From positions 7,130,001-7,194,000 of the forward strand of contig NC_070564.1 in assembly GCF_026914185.1 (NCBI RefSeq): 64,000 bases of DNA, given 5' to 3'. The DNA comes from Puccinia triticina. Lineage: Eukaryota > Basidiomycota > Pucciniomycetes > Pucciniales > Pucciniaceae. The stretch's first letter is position 1. The number at the start of each line of letters is the position of its first letter. Of the stretch, positions 33,240-43,076 are shown in pieces. The notes beneath the pieces are model-generated. The model did no database searches, was not told the DNA's origin, and was given only the letters and a program-made list of their open reading frames with translations. The position numbers and the translations under genes were made by a program.

Positions 33240-33545
33240 AATGGGTTCTACATCGATATGCAATGATACCGCGCCCCATCAAACCGCAGCAACACAAACT
33301 CTGTCCCTGGAGGCTTGAACCAACTCAATCACAACCTATATCTTTGGAAAATGCATGCTTATCTCAACTCTGTCGGGAAATGTCACTTCTGTAAGAAGCA
33401 TTGCGGACACCCCGCCGGGTCTTGCCCCGGGCCACCCAATTATAGTCGTGTTGAAATTCCCCCTTCCTTCCCAATCCCGCCGAAACCAGCTAATTACGTC
33501 GCACCCAGAGCTTGGACCGGCCCAAATCAACAACCCAATTAATCC

Positions 33546-33965
33546 TTGGCAGGCAGACCCATTGTAAAACCAGCAGGAGTAGCAGGAATTGATGAGGCTG
33601 CTCCCGCGTTTGGAGAGTCCCAAGTCTCCCTTGTTTCCGCTATTGATGGACAAGTAGAAGCTATGGTCCTTGAGTACAACGACCCCCTCGATGAAATTCA
33701 ACGGGAGGAAGATTTGGCCCCACATTCAGACACCAAGGAAGCTCCTCTACTTCCAAAATTGCCAAGCGAAACCGCCCACCTCATCAATATCAATACTTTT
33801 GAGACTGAAGCAGGTTCAATTTTGGACACCTGGTTCCCCGAGGACGAGGAGACATGTGCAGAAGAGACGCCGACTGACGTTTATGTTTCCCCTACAGTGT
33901 TTGTTTTGGGAAATTTAATTATCCTTGCAGTGTCAAGGGTACTCCACCGCGCCCATGTGGGCTGA
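33546..33965 (+). pseudogene. Possible gag-pol linker remnant
   Basis: An open frame of 139 codons directly after the zinc-knuckle remnant, rich in Glu, Asp and Pro, without protease motifs. Its position suggests it is the downstream part of the same dead gag/pol. The sequence from 33966 to 34440 is C/T-rich and non-coding and leads into the polypurine tract of the LTR at 34445. Confidence 0.4.
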
Positions 33966-34444
33966 TGCTTACGTGGACCCCCACTTGTAGGCCCTAAGAT
34001 CCCACCTCCCTATTGCCATCCACCTTTGCCAAAGCCCAGTACTAGCAACATTGTTATTTTGAACAATCCAACAATCCCTTTTTTCTTCATCCCTCTTCAT
34101 TCAACTGTCCCCGCCTTCCTGGCCTGCCCAAGCTCCCTCCCCACCAACCCTGACCCAACAATTGTATTGAATTCAAATCAACTGGTTATTGTGCAGCATG
34201 CGCAGCCCCCTCAAAGTCAAAAACACAAGTCAACACTCATTACAGCAACAGATCTTCACAATTTTTCCACTATCAAGACTGAAATCCCTTGATTTCTCGG
34301 TTATTAATTCCAATATACTCACGTTTCTTCCATCAATACTTCTTGCTCTCTTGCTCCGTGCTATTGACCTCCATCTCCCTTCAGACCGCGACGTTATTCA
34401 ACTTTATCTGCCCCCTATCTTAATCTTCATTCAGGAGGGGAGAC

Positions 34445-34771
34445 TGTGAATCCCCCCTTGATAACGGGGCTCCATGCAAAGGGACACGGGATAACTTGAC
34501 CCCCGTGCACTGAATATTTAGTCTGAGCTGCCCACTTCCCTAGTCTGGCATAGATTTCTTCCTCTCTCCCAGCTAGGTAAGTTCAATCCTGTTTCATTTT
34601 CCTTCTTTCCTCATGTATTTAGAACTGACAGAGAGAGTTCTTCCTCTCTCCTGGCTAGTCGTGCAATCCATCCCCCACCAAGTTTGGACCTAGGAGCTCT
34701 TAGGCGTATCACCCATTGTCTTTGTGACCTTTTTGAGCCACTATCCAGTGAGGGCCCATCGGACCCTTACA
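34445..34771 (+). repeat. 3' LTR, 327 bp
   Basis: TGTGAATCC...CTTACA, immediately preceded by a polypurine tract (AGGAGGGGAGAC, 34433-34444). It carries a duplicated block (TTCTTCCTCTCTCC) about 80 bp apart. It closes the dead gag region to its left. Confidence 0.8.
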
Positions 34772-36009
34772 GCTACGGTGCTTGAAAAACCCCCAGATTT
34801 ATTATGCCATATGAATACACTCTCTAGAAAATATGTTGAACTCTAAGGAGGGATTCACCAGGGGAGATATGTTCCCACTCCCCAGGGAGTGCCAGAGCTG
34901 AATTTTATGTGAGTTTTGGTAGGATGTGATCCTGATGTGGATTAGTAACTCATCCCCAAAATAGTAAATTGGATGGAGAAGTTAGTGAAAAGTCAGTCAC
35001 AATTGATTTGGAAGTCAACACAATGTTGTGTAGAATTCTTTTGTTTTCTATGTACAACTGTAGGAAGAAATATGATGAAATGATATTTCACCAAAGTCCA
35101 AATCATCAATTGCTCCTGTCTACTGATTTTTAAGGATAGCAAAGCAAAATTACGTCCATTCTCAAAAGTAATTCCTCCAAAAAAATGGGTTTCTTGTAAT
35201 TCACATTATATGCCCTGATGTACAAAATTAAACTAAAAGTCGACTTGGTATTATTGGGTTTAGATTTTTGGAATGTGTTAATGTTGCAGTCATTGAAATT
35301 GAAACCCATTTTCTTGGAAATGCGGGAATTAATTTGAATTTGGCTGATAAAAATCACAAAAAACTGTTTTAATAGGGTGAAAGTCTGAGTTAAGTCAAGG
35401 TTGGATTGCGGTGCCAATTCACTTTGGCCATATATCCTGTCCTCCTCACAAAAATGATCTAGTGAATTTTGTATTTTTTTGCTTTTCAAAATTCACATGT
35501 GCACATGCAAGTTAACCTTTTTGCACTTTGCTAATAGTCACCCTGATGTACGCGCGTACATTGAGGTGGAAATATCACAGGATGGGCCTTTCACAGCCAC
35601 ATGAAAAGTAAAAAATTTGTTTTGAGACACCAATTGTCCCCCTGATGTACGCGAGTACATGAGGGGGAAAAAATCACAGGCTGGGCCTTTCACATCTCCA
35701 TGGAAAGGACACACTGGTCATGGAGCCAAGAAGGGGCTATATTCTGGATGAGTTCTGGATGAATTATAGATGAGTTCTGGATGAATTATAGATGAGTTCT
35801 GGGTGATTTTTTGGCAAGTTATGGTTTATTTCAGGATGATTTCCAACTGATTTCCACGCTGACTTCCAGTCTTGTTCATACCTATTCAATATTGCTTTAC
35901 CAAAGGCCTCCAGCACAGTTATGGAAAAAATTTACGGTAAGGCACTCCCTGGGGAGTGGGAACATATCTCCCCTGGTGATTACACATCAGGAAAACCTTC
36001 TATAAGTGA
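34772..36009 (-). repeat. One inverted unit of the 37105-38220 array, split by a TIR element
   Basis: 34772-34855 joined to 35982-36009 reads, on the minus strand, as TAGAAGG...CCTGATGTGTAATACCTCC, TTTTCTAGAGAGTGTATTCATATGGCA and AATCTGGGGG. This is the repeat unit found in tandem on the plus strand at 37105-38220. Confidence 0.75.
34856..35978. mobile_element. Non-autonomous TIR element (CACCAGG family), 1123 bp
   Basis: The inverted ends CACCAGGGGAGATATGTTCC match for about 40 bp and contain the palindromic block CACTCCCCAGGGAGTGCC. The 3 bp duplication ATT lies at 34853-34855 and 35979-35981. The interior is AT-rich, with a ~106 bp-spaced direct repeat around CCCTGATGTACGCG (35531 and 35637) and GATGAGTTCTGGATGAATTATA repeats (35740-35800). 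Non-coding. Confidence 0.9.
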
Positions 36010-37097
36010 TGTGGTGATTTATATAGGCATGTGTGGTAGAATTTCCACTCAGAGATAGCGCGGGAGGGAATGCACAGAGCGGCTGAGGCAGAATGCATTC
36101 CAGTCATATAAGGACTGAGGATAATTTCATAAAGCAAGTTAAGAAAGCTTACGGAAAGTCGCGCGCGGATGGAATGCACGGATCACGGATCACGGATTGC
36201 GGATCACAGATGTTGGATTGGATATTTGAACTGCACTGCCCGCATAATTAGCTGGGCTGAGGTTATCCCAGTTAAACTGGGATGCACTCAACCAATTTGA
36301 ATTTGGTTGATCTCAACTGATGAAATACAAATCCAAGGGGCCCCCCTTGGTTTTATATTTCATTGGTTGAGATCAACCCATTCAAGATTGGTTGAGTGCA
36401 TCCCAGTTAAACTGGTATGACTTCATCCTAGCCAAATATTCTGGCAGTGCTGGAGCGGAAAGACAGGGCTGGACTGTGGCGGACTACACTTGTGGACTGG
36501 TAGCAGGGGCGCGTTGGTAGGTGAGCCACGGCAGCCAAAGCGGGTTCCACCAGCGGGGGGAACTGGGGCGGAGGCGGTGGCGAGAGACTGACTGATGGGG
36601 GCTAGACAGAGGGCGTGGGAGGTCAAGCGTTGGGGAGGAGTGGAGTCTGGGACAATGACATGCAGGAAAGCGGGCGGAGCTGAAGCACTAGTATGGAAAA
36701 GTGTCAGATCTGTGGGATTGGGTGGGAATGGCAATGTGCGTGGAGGGAAGGACGGGGGTGGAGGTTCACGGTTTCTCTTCTCTCTTCTTTTCTATCATCA
36801 GACTTACTACTCATTATTGTACTTACACTTACGGAGGTACAAGTGTATTGGAAGAGTTTTACGTGACCTTATCTTTACTTACGCGATTACTTTCAGATTC
36901 TGTGCTTGTGGAGTGCAGAGCTTCATTCATCTGTGGATTCTTACGCTATAGATCAGCCTCATCAAGGAGCGCTGAAGGTTAGCGGATAATAGCAGTGCGG
37001 ATCCAAGACACCAATAATCACTCAGCCCGGACACATATATTCTTGAAGAAGGTGGATAGTGGACATTTCTACCCACTGATTAACCTTTATTCTCACA
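36010..37097 (+). repeat. LTR-like repeat (TGTGGTGA...TTCTCACA) holding a MITE
   Basis: It begins TGTGGTGATTTATAT and ends CCTTTATTCTCACA. Its reverse complement matches the outer parts of 52846-56652, which carries further insertions. Without the MITE at 36234-36449 it is about 872 bp. I found no exact target duplication. The ORFs inside it are not genes. Confidence 0.7.
36234..36449. mobile_element. 216 bp MITE (CACTGCC family), copy 1
   Basis: Inverted ends CACTGCC...GGCAGTG, followed by AGCTGGG.TGA, ATCCCAGTT.AACTGGGAT and ACTCAACCAATTT arms. The 3 bp duplication CTG lies at 36231-36233 and 36450-36452. Same length and arm order as 59191-59406. Confidence 0.9.
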
Positions 37098-37104
37098 GTG
37101 GGGG

Positions 37105-38220
37105 GCTAATTTGATTTCCAACTAAGGAACTGCACCAAATCCTTATCCACAGTGCTTTATAGAAGGCATTCCTGATGTGCAATACCTCCTTGAAGCTCAG
37201 CATATTTTCTAGAGAGTGTATTCATATGGCAGAAAAAATCTGGGGGTGTTTGGAGCACTGTAGCTAAGGATTTGGTGCAGTTCCTTAGTAGGAAATCAAA
37301 TTAGCCCCCGCTTATACAAGGTGTTCCTGATTTGTAATACCTCCTTGGAGCTGAATGAATTTTCTAGAGAGTGTATTCATATGGCAGAAAAAATCTGGGG
37401 TTATTTGGAGCAATGTAGCTAAGGGTTTGGTGCAGTTCCTTAGTAGGAAATCAAATTAATAGAAGGTTTTCCTGATGTGCAATACCTCTTTGAAGCTGAG
37501 TATATTTTCTAGAGAGTGTATTCGTATGGCAGAAAAAATCTGGGGGTGTTTGGAGCACTGTAGCTATAAAGGATTTGGTGGATTGCCTTTGTAGGAAGTC
37601 TGCCAAATCAGCCCCTGCCTACACAAGGTGTCCCTGAGGTGTTCTAACTCTGTGAAGCTTAACATATGTTTTAAAAAGTGTATTCTTATGGCAGAAAAAC
37701 TTGGGGCTGTTTGGAGCATTGTAGATAAGGTTTCAGGGGTTTGCCTTAGTAGGAAATCAGCCAAATCAGCCCCCGGCTACACCAGGTTAAATTATGCTCT
37801 AGACAGTGTATTATTAATGAAGAAAATCTTTTGGAATGTTTGGAGCATTGTAGCTAAGGTTTTGGGGGATTTCCTATTAAGGAAATCTGCCAAATTAACC
37901 CCCTGTCCCACAAGGCCTTCCTGATGTTTTCTACTGCTGTCAATCTTAAAATATTAGGGGGTTTCAAACATGGTGCAGTTCCTGTTTCAGGAACCCCCAA
38001 TTCACAAAATCAGGGCACCTGCAACACACCCACCCAATTTTACCCAAAAAACATACAGAAATAATTTGAAAATTCATTTTGCAGGAAGTTTGTTTTCCTG
38101 AATTGGCGTTCCTGAACTGGGACCTGCACCATGTTTGAAACCCCCTATTGTATAGAAAGTGTATCTTCATGGCTGTAAAATTTTGGGAGTGTTTGGGTGC
38201 TCCAGTGAGGAGATGTGAAT
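37105..38220 (+). repeat. Tandem array of ~150-195 bp units (about six, degenerating rightward)
   Basis: The unit reads CCTGATGTGCAATACCTCC, TTTTCTAGAGAGTGTATTCATATGGCAGAAAAAATCTGGGG, TTTGGAGCACTGTAGCTAAGG and TTTGGTGCAGTTCCTTAGTAGG. Copies are recognisable from 37105 and diverge to the right. The LTR at 36010-37097 abuts it. Confidence 0.85.
37957..38145. mobile_element. 189 bp TA-flanked MITE (GGGGGTTTCAAACATGG)
   Basis: Inverted ends GGGGGTTTCAAACATGGTGCAG, with TA on both sides (37955-37956 and 38146-38147), as for Tc1/mariner-type insertions. It lies within the degenerate end of the tandem array. Confidence 0.85.
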
Positions 38221-40689
38221 ATTTCTTTATTTTGTGGGATCTTTTGTAAAATTGAAATCCCGACTCCTGTTGGGGATTGCGGAATTAAAATTCCGACTGC
38301 AAAAACACCCCTGGGTCAAAATTTAGTCATGAGGACCCAGGGGAGATGTCTCAAAGCGCTCTGCGCAACGTAAACTCCATTTGGGAGTGAATTTTGTAAT
38401 TTGTGGGAGTTGATTTCTCGACCCCCTAAAAAAGGGGGCCGGCTTCATGCACTCCAAATATTTACTACATGTGAAGACAGAAACTTGTAACCAAGTACAA
38501 CCATGTCTTTGTAATGAACTAGAGGCCAAGGCGGCTTTGCCGCTGCTGCAAATTCAATGGCCATCCTGCCTCTTTCAATTACCCCCCCCCCCCTCCCTTG
38601 ACAGGCTAGCCATATTAGACAGGCAAAAATGATTTTAAATTTGGCTAAGTAGGCTGTTGTGAAGCATCTGCCATTCCCTGCTAAGGAACACACACTCCAT
38701 TGCATCCCATGCATGTAACAAATATATATTTCTCATTCAAATCAATTCCATGCAAAGAAATTGGATTGCACAAGTCTTTAATTAATCTGAATAAGTCAAG
38801 CCCTGATGTTTCTGTGGGACTGCTTAATATATAGCAAAAACAATTTAAAAAAATCCAAGGACACTTTAGTTATGATTCATCTAATCACTTCATACTCCTC
38901 CATATCCAAGCAAGCTCTGTCCATGATCCCCACTATTCTTGTGTGACCCTGTCTGTCTGGAGTTTGATCAATGTTGCCGGGAGGAGGGCCCCAGGGAGAA
39001 GCATTGGGATTGGGGGCGGCAGGGATTGCCATTGACACTTGCAAGTTGGTCTGTGCAAGTACCACCTGCGCAGGGGAAGAGGGTTTTGTCGGAGTGGGCT
39101 GAACCTAACTAAGTCCCTCCTCCGCCTCCAAAGGAGGGACTTAAAAAAAAGAGTTTTCTTTTCTTTTTGGCATGACAGGTTTGCTCAATGTATGCACATC
39201 AACAGGCAAGAAGCCTGCACATCTATCAGTATTTCTTTTTTTATATAGCACCCCACCCTAATTGTTAAGAAATCAGCTAGAAAGAAAGCCCCATAATGGG
39301 TCAGACAGGGGTCCCTAGGAGCATTGTCTCACAGATTGCAATCCATTTGATGTCAGTGTCATCAAAAAAAAGCAAAATTGCTTTTCATCCTCTGTACATA
39401 CACCTGTCAGAGCTATGGAAAAAAACAGACAGATGTGTCACTTTTTTGCCTCAAAGGAACTGTGTGTACTTCACTGTATTGGGGTACCTGGCGGAGTTTC
39501 TCACAGGTCATCTTCTGATGCTGATTTTTTGTTGAAGTAGGGGTGGTACATCCCCAAAATTTTGTGAGGTTGTAGGCCAAGTGTGGACCTTCATCATTGT
39601 CAGACACTGAGACACTAACTCCATGTGTCTACAATGCAGAGTACATGTCTTATAGCCTAATGGTTAAAGACTTCTTTAATGGTTGACTCATGTACATAAA
39701 GTCAAGAGTTCAATTTCCTGTCATTACATTAATTATGTACCTTTTATTTCAATGTACTATTATTATGTATTTAATACATATTTCACACTCTTTTGAGTAT
39801 GTAATTAAGCTTATTTCACATTGATTACATATCTGTTTATACAGAGAGAGATAATCTTATCTCTCTGTGTATTTATCCTGATTAAGCTTAATATATGTAC
39901 AAATAGGGTGATTACATACCTATTTGTGTAAATCCCCTTCTGAATTCCGTGTTCACTCCTCCTTGGAGTTAAGGATCCCTCAGGACCTTGACTCGAAGGA
40001 GGGAGCTGATCCTGTAATATAAAAGGGGGGATCTTTCCCCTGGAGAGATTTCCCCCCCTAAGATTATTACACATACAAACCTGCTAACCTTACTTTGAAA
40101 CATAAAGTGAGTGGGGTTTTATATAATCTACTAACCTTTTTACTTCACAGCTTTTTCCTCCTTCGTGTATTTTTCCCCTAGGTACAGGTGGGTGTTATAA
40201 CACCTGTATCCTAGAAGACAGGAGGCTCATTCCTTGTGTAGCCACGGCGCCCGGCTCGAGTAAACTCGCCGCGTCCCCTTATTACATAAGGGTGCTATCC
40301 CCTCCGCTGTCCAGCGTCGAGGCGTGGTTTATTCCCATTGGCCTTTAAGGTTATAGTGTGGCCTTTTTTCCGCTGGCCGCTTCATTGGCCGCTACAGCGT
40401 GTATCCAAAATCCCATCAACTCCGTGTCACATAAGAGACCGGAGCTGACAATCATGGTCTTTACAGTGCCACAATAGCTTCTGTTTTGAAAAAGTTATTG
40501 TAGACTTAGGATTTTCTCTGCAAAATCTGAAAAACTCGTCACACCAAAAATGTTCACTGATTGAGAAGTCCCCCCTTTGGAGGCGGGCGTGAAGCGCCCA
40601 GGAGGGAGTTTTGTAGCCAAGTTTGGGAGGGGGCCTTTGACTCGTGAGCAGTATGGCAGGGTGGGGGAGTCAAATTCTCACATCTACTC
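38221..40689. other. No gene seen; weak tRNA-like sequence near 39640
   Basis: Short ORFs without recognisable content. 39635-39715 has a tRNA-promoter-like A box (TAGCCTAATGGTTAAAG) and B-box-like GAGTTCAATTTC. It could be the head of a SINE, but it does not fold into a good tRNA. Hairpins (GAGAGAGATAATCTTATCTCTCT, 39844-39866) and a C/G-rich stretch near 40230-40340 are unexplained. Confidence 0.4.
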
Positions 40690-41480
40690 TTGATGACCGG
40701 TCTGACTGGTCATCAAGAGGTGGTGAGACCGTTCATTGAGAGGTAGTGAGTCCCCTCGATGACCGGTCTGACGGGTCATTGAGAGGTGGTGAGTCCCCTC
40801 AATGACCGGTCTGACTGGTCATCGAGAGGTGGTGAGTCCCCTTGATGACCGGTCTGACTGGTCATCAAGAGGTGGTGAGTCCCCTCGAGAGGTGGTGAGT
40901 CCCCTTGATGACCGGTCTGACTGGTCATCAAGAGGTGGTGAGTCCCCTCGAGAGGTGGTGAGTCCCCTTGATGACCGGTCTGACTGGTCATCAAGAGGTG
41001 GTGAGTCCCCTCAATGACCGGTCTGACCGGTCATCGAGAGGAGATGTGGGTCCCCTCGATGACCGGTCTGACCGGTCATCGAGAGGAGATGTGAGTCCCC
41101 TCAATGACCGGCAAAGACCCGTCATTGAGCGGAGATGTGAGTCCCCTCAATGAACGGCACAGAGCGGTCATTGAGAGGAGATGTGAGTCCCTTCAATGAC
41201 CAGCAAAGACCGGTCTTGAGAGGAGATGTGAGTCCCCTTGATGACCGGCACAGACCGGTCACCAAGAGGAGATGTGAGTCCCCTTGATGACCGGCACAGA
41301 CCGGTCATTGAGCGGAGATGTGAGTCCCCTCGATGACCGGCACAGACCAGTCATCAAGGGATGTGTGTCCCTTCAATGACCGGTCTGACCGGTCATCAAG
41401 AGATGTGAGTCCCCTTGATGACCGGTCTGACCGGTCATCAAGTGGAGATGTGAGTCCCCTCAATGACCGGCACAGACCGG
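40690..41480. repeat. Palindromic minisatellite (GATGACCGGTC...), left part
   Basis: Units of about 40-65 bp are made of TTGATGACCGGTCTGACYGGTCATCAAGAGG plus GGTGAGTCCCCT or AGATGTGAGTCCCCT spacers. Each core is an inverted repeat (GACCGGTC-NNN-GACCGGTC). About a dozen units lie here, and the array resumes after the LTR element at 45812-46045. ORFs across it on both strands are repeat artefacts. Confidence 0.92.
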
Positions 41481-42267
41481 TGTGGTGGTCAAACTGGTAC
41501 AGGGCCTCAAGATCAAGATTTCAAGATTTTAGATCACTCATCAGAAAATCCTCAAGAGAAGAATTATCCAGCCTCTCAAGACCCTTCAGCCTCAAGATCC
41601 TCAAGATTCATCCTCAAGATGATCCCCTCCCTCACTTTCTCACTTCCTCAAGATTCTAAATCCCTCCCAGATTCTTTCTTTTCCTTTCTTGGTCCTAACA
41701 CATGAGTCATGTGGGTTTTATTTTGTTTCTTTTGTCTTGTTTTGTTTTGTTTTCTTTTTTTTTTAGATTCTTTATTATTTGATTGTGTGCTTCTTTTCTT
41801 CCTTATTCTCATTGGTGTTGCTTTATCTTTGATTGTTGTGGTGTTTTCTTCTCTTTCTTCTTTTTTCTCTTTTCCTGTTTGATGTTTGTAGTTAGGGATG
41901 TGATGACATGTCCTGTGACATGTCACTCCCCAGAGTCCAAGTTTGAGTTCAAACTTGGAGGATGGGACGGCATGGGACTTGCTCTGATCCAAGAGAAATT
42001 CCATCACCCTTTTCTGATCCGCTGGCAGTATCCCCAGCACTATTCTTGATCCTTTATCTCTGATCCTGATCCTTTATCATCATCTGATCCTTAACAAACC
42101 AACCACCGCCGACGGTATTCCATCCCCGTCGTCTCTCAAAAATCCCCCCCCAACGCTATCACTTTCTGATCCTCATTGCTCTTCATCCGGACCACCACGA
42201 GGGCAGCCTCAACAGCACCTTTCCCCTCGACGCTCTGCCTACCGCCTGGCACGGTAGGAGCTCCACA
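41481..42267 (+). repeat. 5' LTR of the gag-only element
   Basis: TGTGGTGG...CTCCACA, 787 bp, with a T-rich central block (41710-41880), CATGTCCTGTGACATGTCA hairpin and repeated CTGATCCT words near its 3' part. ORFs inside it occur identically in the 3' LTR and are not genes. Confidence 0.93.
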
Positions 42268-42269
42268 TT

Positions 42270-42328
42270 TGGTCCCCCGAGCCGGGATCGAACCAGCGAC
42301 CTCAAGATTTACAGTCTCGCCTCAGGAT
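42270..42328 (+). other. Primer-binding site complementary to the 3' half of tRNA-Tyr
   Basis: TGGTCCCCCGAGCCGGGATC... begins two bases after the LTR. It is the complement of a tRNA-Tyr acceptor end, T arm, variable region and whole anticodon arm (anticodon GTA). About 55-60 nt match the counterpart at 6943-7003, far longer than a usual 8-18 nt primer site. Confidence 0.88.
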
Positions 42329-43076
42329 TTTGAGACGGCTGGTTCTTGGGGATCTCTTTCAGCGGACCCTTTGCATTCCTTCAATCGGCCCTCTCGTACT
42401 CGATCAATTGGCCAAACGAACGTCCGGCGCCCCTCCTTTTTTCTTCCTTCGTCCTCGGGCGCTCGACCGAGCCCAAGATCATCTACCCACCTCGCCAGCT
42501 TGCATACCTCCCTGGGGAGAAATATTGCTGTCTGACGGTTCGAAGACATCTACGAAGTCAACCGATCCTTCCTCCTTTTGTTCTCAGACCAAGCACTGCC
42601 GAGCCCCCCCATCGATCTCTGTAGCGTCATACCGGCCTCCCTTTCCTTGTTCTGATCTCTAGGGACCCGAACGGCCGTCGGGCCATTTCTTTCTGATCTG
42701 CAGACGAGCAATCGGACGCCAGCCTGGTCTTCCGGCCGTCTCTGTCTTTCTTAGTTCTAGTCACCCAAGTCAGGAACAGGGCTAGTCCTCTTTCAGGATC
42801 GCGATCGTGATTGAAACGCAATCAATTTCAGGTTTCCTTACGCGAGCTCTTCTGGGGAGGATTGTTTAGATTACTGGCGAGGCAGAAGAGGACAAAAGTA
42901 AGCCTCATCCTTTTCAGTTGCACCTCCGAGGCTCTTCTACATACCGTCGAAGCATTACTTTTGCCACATACGTGAGCCGCGAGGAACGTTACGGTCTTTC
43001 TTTTTAGTGTCATTGTCCCCGAATCCGTCTCCGCCTCTGCAATCTCGAGGATCAGGGGGAGATTCTCTTCTTAAAG

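Larger units (their letters stand above)
30279..33540 (+). pseudogene. gag: Gypsy gag remnant, split by a TIR element
   Basis: Coding remnants run 30279-30766 and 33243-33540. The first part reads L-Q-N-A-K-N-F-L-T-W-I-Q-A-V and continues through T-H-A-D-N-K and F-Y-R-V-K, typical of a retroelement capsid region. It needs a frame change near its start and has a TAG at 30543-30545. Removing 30767-33239 with one AAT copy rejoins the frame, which has a TGA shortly after. The second part ends in a zinc-knuckle-like motif C-H-F-C-K-K-H-C-G-H-P-A-G-S-C (CX2CX5HX4C, one residue longer than the canonical spacing). It stops at 33540. This is a dead gag. Confidence 0.75.

Noticed and set aside
29288..34771. 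A single retroelement bounded by the LTRs at 29288 and 34445
   Set aside because: The two LTRs differ in sequence and length and no matching target duplication is present; they belong to different elements.
40776..41153. Proteins encoded in the 40.7-41.4 kb region on both strands
   Set aside because: Both frames are read-through of the palindromic minisatellite, which lacks stops by chance of its unit.
41648..42040. Genes inside the 787 bp LTR
   Set aside because: The same ORFs recur in both LTRs and derive from a T-rich/A-rich segment; LTRs of this type are non-coding.
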